Origin: Saccharicrinis sp963666825
GTDB lineage: Bacteria; Bacteroidota; Bacteroidia; Bacteroidales; Marinilabiliaceae
Direction of reading: 5' to 3'
Assembly (NCBI GenBank): GCA_963666825.2
Contig: OY763044.2
Span: 4,898,001 to 4,962,000, forward strand
Length of the DNA stretch: 64,000 nucleotides
The notes below the pieces were generated by a model, which saw only the letters and a list, made by a program, of their open reading frames with translations, did not search any database and was not told the origin of the DNA. Position numbers and translations under genes: made by a program. Numbering within the stretch: position 1 is the stretch's first letter; every line of letters begins with the position of its first letter. Of this stretch, positions 61,126 through 64,000 are shown piece by piece.

Positions 61126-61912
61126 TAATCAATTCACTTAATTCATTCCCTGTCAAATTTTTCTTAACAGCTTTCATGTTTAAAGAAAATCTTACATGAA
61201 TATTGCAATATGATGCAGGATCCAATGAATCTTTTTCTAAGGTCTTAATTTTAAAAAAATCATTTATAAAAAACTTAACGCAACATTTTCCTTTATTATT
61301 TATTGCATTAAAATTATAATTATCAATCCATTTGTTTGTAATATATTGATTCATTTCTTCTTTATTAGAATACTCATTATTCAAAATAATAACAGGTGCT
61401 CCTGATGAAACTTCATTAATTTTATTTAATAAATTAAAAGCAATTAGTTTAGTTTGATTATCATCAGTGTAAGACTGAGTATTAAGGGTAAAAACATAAA
61501 AAATATAACCTGATTTAATATACTTAAATTTATACCAAGAAATTACATTTTGATTTTGATTTAGCATATTACTTTTAATTACATGTTGAGAAGTAACTAA
61601 AAGATCTAATAAGTTCTTATTCACAAATAAAATAGAATTACCTATCTCTTCTGAACTTGAATCTTGTAATAATGTAAAATAGTTTTTATTGCTAATTTTG
61701 CGGTAAAATTGATGATTGATATTATCCTTTCTTAATTCAATCAAATCAGCATTTTTATTTAATAAGGATAAGGTTAAAGAATCAATATCTACATTAGAAT
61801 TTGAATCCTTTATATTATCTAAGTTAATAGAAATAAAAGACAATTTGTTATTATTCTGATAACAACTAATACTAATTAAAGCAATAATAATATAGACAAA
61901 ATAACGATGCAT
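61118..61912 (-). CDS. Lipoprotein with a degenerate endonuclease/exonuclease/phosphatase fold
   Basis: 264 residues. Signal and lipobox ending at Cys17 (LISISCYQNN). The mature part follows the EEP order by eye: LSFISINLDNI (strand 1), NADLIELRKDN (where LQE would be), FYVFTLNTQSYTD (NTH in active enzymes, here NTQ), APVIILNNEYSN (GDFN in active enzymes, here NNEY), and the terminal ASYCNIHVRFSLN where SDH.P.V is expected. So nearly all catalytic residues are replaced, and it is a probable binding pseudo-enzyme on the periplasmic or outer-membrane side. It overlaps the DUF2797 stop. Confidence 0.72.
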   Translation of the reverse strand: MHRYFVYIIIALISISCYQNNNKLSFISINLDNIKDSNSNVDIDSLTLSLLNKNADLIELRKDNINHQFYRKISNKNYFTLLQDSSSEEIGNSILFVNKNLLDLLVTSQHVIKSNMLNQNQNVISWYKFKYIKSGYIFYVFTLNTQSYTDDNQTKLIAFNLLNKINEVSSGAPVIILNNEYSNKEEMNQYITNKWIDNYNFNAINNKGKCCVKFFINDFFKIKTLEKDSLDPASYCNIHVRFSLNMKAVKKNLTGNELSELIIK

Positions 61913-61993
61913 TTATGACGTTTTAGCCAATATAAAGCCAAATTAAATGCAATAACTACTTTTTACATAAGCGGGTAAAATAAGTTGATATTA

Positions 61994-62875
61994 TTATCTA
62001 ATTCTTACATTATTATATTCATCTATTGAATCTATATGAATAGTAACACCAATTTCATGTATTTTTTTTATAGCATCTTCATAGGTTGTTGCAATTTCAT
62101 GAGCTTCAGTTAAACTCATTGTTCCCGGAAGAGTAATATGAAAGGTTAATTCTGAATGATTTCCATATTGATGAATTAAAAAATGATGCGGATCTAAATC
62201 TTTACTAAAATGATCAATTCCTATTTTTTGTATACTTATTTGAAGATCTTCATCAATTTTTTCACCTAGAAATATAGATAATGATTCTTTTAGTATTTTG
62301 TAAGTAGTATAAAATATAAGGAAAGAAACTAATAGACCTAAAACACCATCTACCCACCAAAAATATTTTCCAATAAATATACCTCCTAAAATGATTACAC
62401 TGGAAAATGCATCACTTCTATGATGCCAACCATCGGCAATTAAAGATTTGGCCTTTATTTTTTTTCCATAATAAACAGAATATTGAGCCATAATCTCCTT
62501 AACAATAATTGAGATAACAGTGACTACAATTGCAAAATTACCATATGTAACTTCTTCATGCATTCGCAATTTAAGAACGGATTCATAAGTAAAGTTAGCC
62601 CCAACTAAAGCAAGTAAAATACCTACAAAAATAGTTGACATTAACTCAGCTCTTCCATGTCCGAATGGATGTTCTTCATCTGCGGGTTTTGAAGAAATTT
62701 TAATTCCTATTAATACAGCAATAGATGATATTGAATCGGTAAGTGTATGCCATGCATCAGCAACTAATGCCACAGAATGAAATAAAATTCCTGCCCAAAA
62801 CTTTATTATAAATAAGGCTATATTTAGTATAATTGAACTCCAGGAAACTATAATTCCAGTCTTATAATTTTTCAT
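61994..62875 (-). CDS. Cation diffusion facilitator transporter, zinc-type
   Basis: 293 residues, six TM helices and a C-terminal cytoplasmic domain (about 215-293). The metal site in TM2 is H43-xxx-D47 (DAWHTLTDS) and in TM5 H151-xxx-D155 (DGWHHRSDA), the HxxxD/HxxxD combination usual for zinc-transporting CDF proteins; DxxxD/DxxxD would suggest manganese. The His-rich loop FGHGRAELM is also conserved. It probably exports Zn2+ by proton antiport. Seven bases after the rhodanese gene and in the same direction as hemW. Confidence 0.93.
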   Translation of the reverse strand: MKNYKTGIIVSWSSIILNIALFIIKFWAGILFHSVALVADAWHTLTDSISSIAVLIGIKISSKPADEEHPFGHGRAELMSTIFVGILLALVGANFTYESVLKLRMHEEVTYGNFAIVVTVISIIVKEIMAQYSVYYGKKIKAKSLIADGWHHRSDAFSSVIILGGIFIGKYFWWVDGVLGLLVSFLIFYTTYKILKESLSIFLGEKIDEDLQISIQKIGIDHFSKDLDPHHFLIHQYGNHSELTFHITLPGTMSLTEAHEIATTYEDAIKKIHEIGVTIHIDSIDEYNNVRIR

Positions 62876-62882
62876 TAATTTG

Positions 62883-63287
62883 TTACTTTTTTATTACTTC
62901 TGAGTCAACTGGAAAACCACTTTTTTTCCATTGTTTAAATCCACCCTCTAACTGAAAAACATTGTTATAACCTAAACTATTCAACCATATTGCACATTCC
63001 TGACTTCTCTTTCCGATTTGACAGTATAAAAATATTTTACTTTCCTTGTCAACACCTTTTAATAAAATGGTTAACATTTCTTTTGTTTCAGCAGATTTTG
63101 CATCAACTAAACGATTTTTATTATATTCTTCGATAGAACGTAAATCAAATAACTCGCATTTTCCTATTTCATATACTTGCTTAAAAAAATCTTCCGATTT
63201 TAATATACAATTGCCTTTCTCCTGCCCATTAACTGCAAAACAGATAGAAGTTAATAAAAAAAATAAACTAATTTTTAATTTATACAT
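62883..63287 (-). CDS. Secreted rhodanese-like protein
   Basis: 134 residues. A Sec signal (about 1-21, SICFAVNGQ) is followed by one rhodanese domain: LFDLRSIEEYNKNRL, KIFLYCQIGKRSQECAIWL with active-site Cys89, and FQLEGGFKQWKKSG. The active-site loop C-Q-I-G-K-R is six residues long as in sulfurtransferases. Localisation outside the cytoplasm suggests a periplasmic persulfide or redox role. It starts 6 bases from the hemW stop and precedes the CDF gene by 7 bases, forming a run of co-directional genes. Confidence 0.92.
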   Translation of the reverse strand: MYKLKISLFFLLTSICFAVNGQEKGNCILKSEDFFKQVYEIGKCELFDLRSIEEYNKNRLVDAKSAETKEMLTILLKGVDKESKIFLYCQIGKRSQECAIWLNSLGYNNVFQLEGGFKQWKKSGFPVDSEVIKK

Positions 63288-63293
63288 ACTGTT

Positions 63294-64000
63294 TTAAATC
63301 ATAAAAAAATCAGAGATAATTTTATCTGTGATGAATTTATTATCTTCTGAAATTTTGATAAAATTACCCTCTACTATTATATTATTTTTTGCTTTTTGAT
63401 TTTCTAATTCTTTAGAAAAAAAGAATTCTATATCCTTATTAATACTACTATACAAATCATCCAAATCTACACCTTTTCTGGTACGTAAACCTAACATGAT
63501 TATCTCATTATATTTATCAATTTCCGTTAAATTTTCAATTGTATAATACTCAGAATTATTGTTAACCTTATTAAGGTATTGAGCTAAATTAGAAATATTC
63601 CATTTTCGAATACTATCTACCAAAGAATGCGCTCCCGGACCAAAACCAAAATAATTTTGTCCGGTCCAATAAGATGAATTATGTTTTGATTCGAATCCTT
63701 TTTTTGAAAAATTAGAAATTTCATAATCTATAAAACCATTTTCCTTAAAAGTATTAACCAATAATTTATATTGAAGTAAACTTTCTGAATCAGAAATTTC
63801 ATTCAATTCACCATTTTTTAACTTCAAATAAAAAGGTGTACCTTTTTCAAAAGTTAAATGATATGCTGATATATGTTGAACATTAAGTTTTATAGCAGTA
63901 TCAAGTGATTCTTGCCATTCTTGAGTATTCATTCCTGGAATACCATAAATCAAATCAATACTAATATTTGAAAAACCAACTTTTTGAGCCAATTCAACAG
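63294..64000 (-). CDS. hemW: HemW-like radical SAM protein, C-terminal part (5' end outside window)
   Basis: The frame is open through the right window edge; the apparent start at 63992 is an internal TTG, so the gene continues beyond the window. The visible 235 or so residues contain NISIDLIYGIPGM, HISAYHLTFEKGTPF, YEISNFSKKGFESKHN, YWTGQNYFGFGPGAHS and MLGLRTRKGVDLDDL, which are HemW/coproporphyrinogen-oxidase-like motifs; the CxxxCxxC cluster-binding loop lies in the missing N-terminal part. HemW is a haem chaperone for respiratory enzymes. Upstream of the rhodanese gene in the same transcript direction. Confidence 0.9.
   Translation of the reverse strand, partial: VELAQKVGFSNISIDLIYGIPGMNTQEWQESLDTAIKLNVQHISAYHLTFEKGTPFYLKLKNGELNEISDSESLLQYKLLVNTFKENGFIDYEISNFSKKGFESKHNSSYWTGQNYFGFGPGAHSLVDSIRKWNISNLAQYLNKVNNNSEYYTIENLTEIDKYNEIIMLGLRTRKGVDLDDLYSSINKDIEFFFSKELENQKAKNNIIVEGNFIKISEDNKFITDKIISDFFMI

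Overview
The window is a dense, AT-rich stretch (roughly a third G+C or less by eye) from a Gram-negative member of the Bacteroidota. The evidence is a PorZ-like protein with a type IX secretion (T9SS) C-terminal sorting domain, a DUF5723-type outer-membrane protein, an AtpB with a long N-terminal extracytoplasmic extension, a short epsilon subunit, weak or absent Shine-Dalgarno sequences, and several TAnnTTTG promoter boxes. The gene set (SiaABC-type module, Che genes, heptose and LPS genes) would suit a free-living marine-type Bacteroidales/Marinilabiliales relative, but that finer placement is only inference. No rRNA, tRNA, CRISPR array, transposase or phage gene was seen. After start correction no gene-free gap exceeds about 210 bases.

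Layout. 1-2585: thymidylate synthase (cut by the left edge), dihydrofolate reductase, a voltage-gated-type ion channel and sedoheptulose-7-phosphate isomerase. 2667-4741: a lipoprotein and an outer-membrane barrel-like protein. 4794-10475 (minus): bactofilin, a small AtpI-like membrane protein and atpB-E-F-H-A-G. 10591-12402: a membrane class III cyclase fused to an HD domain. 12495-20304 (plus): universal stress protein, RdgB, PorZ-like protein, a large DUF3352-like protein and a Gfo/Idh-type oxidoreductase.

20355-43323 is a single-strand (minus) block of about 23 kb and the most interesting part. It reads in transcription order: YfiR-like periplasmic protein, one MCP, STAS, CheY, stand-alone Hpt, CheA, CheW, CheW, CheR, a histidine-kinase-like protein lacking its phospho-acceptor His, CheD, CheB, a membrane GAF/PAS protein, CheR, a degenerate CheR, a receiver-less CheB, a membrane GAF protein, then a complete SiaA-like phosphatase / SiaB-like kinase / SiaC-like phosphoprotein partner switch, an ABCG-type transporter with an N-terminal TerB-like domain, and two exported proteins. 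No flagellar, pilus or gliding gene is present. I propose an alternative-function chemosensory array whose output may be a SiaABC switch.

43511-49875 (plus): a chorismatase-like (RidA-superfamily) protein, an MMPL/RND exporter, a polyprenyl diphosphate synthase, and atpD-atpC, which are about 38 kb from the rest of the ATP synthase genes and on the other strand. 49948-58951: surface-glycan genes, comprising GT9 and GT90 glycosyltransferases, a Kdo-kinase-like protein, UDP-galactopyranose mutase overlapping a galactofuranosyltransferase, two CDP-glycerol glycerophosphotransferase-like proteins, an SDR and a TagD-like cytidylyltransferase. Together they predict a galactofuranose- and glycerol-phosphate-bearing surface polymer or LPS core. 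59046-64000: a U32 peptidase-family RNA-modification protein, a DUF2797 protein, a lipoprotein with a degenerate endonuclease/phosphatase fold, a zinc-type CDF transporter, a secreted rhodanese and HemW (cut by the right edge).
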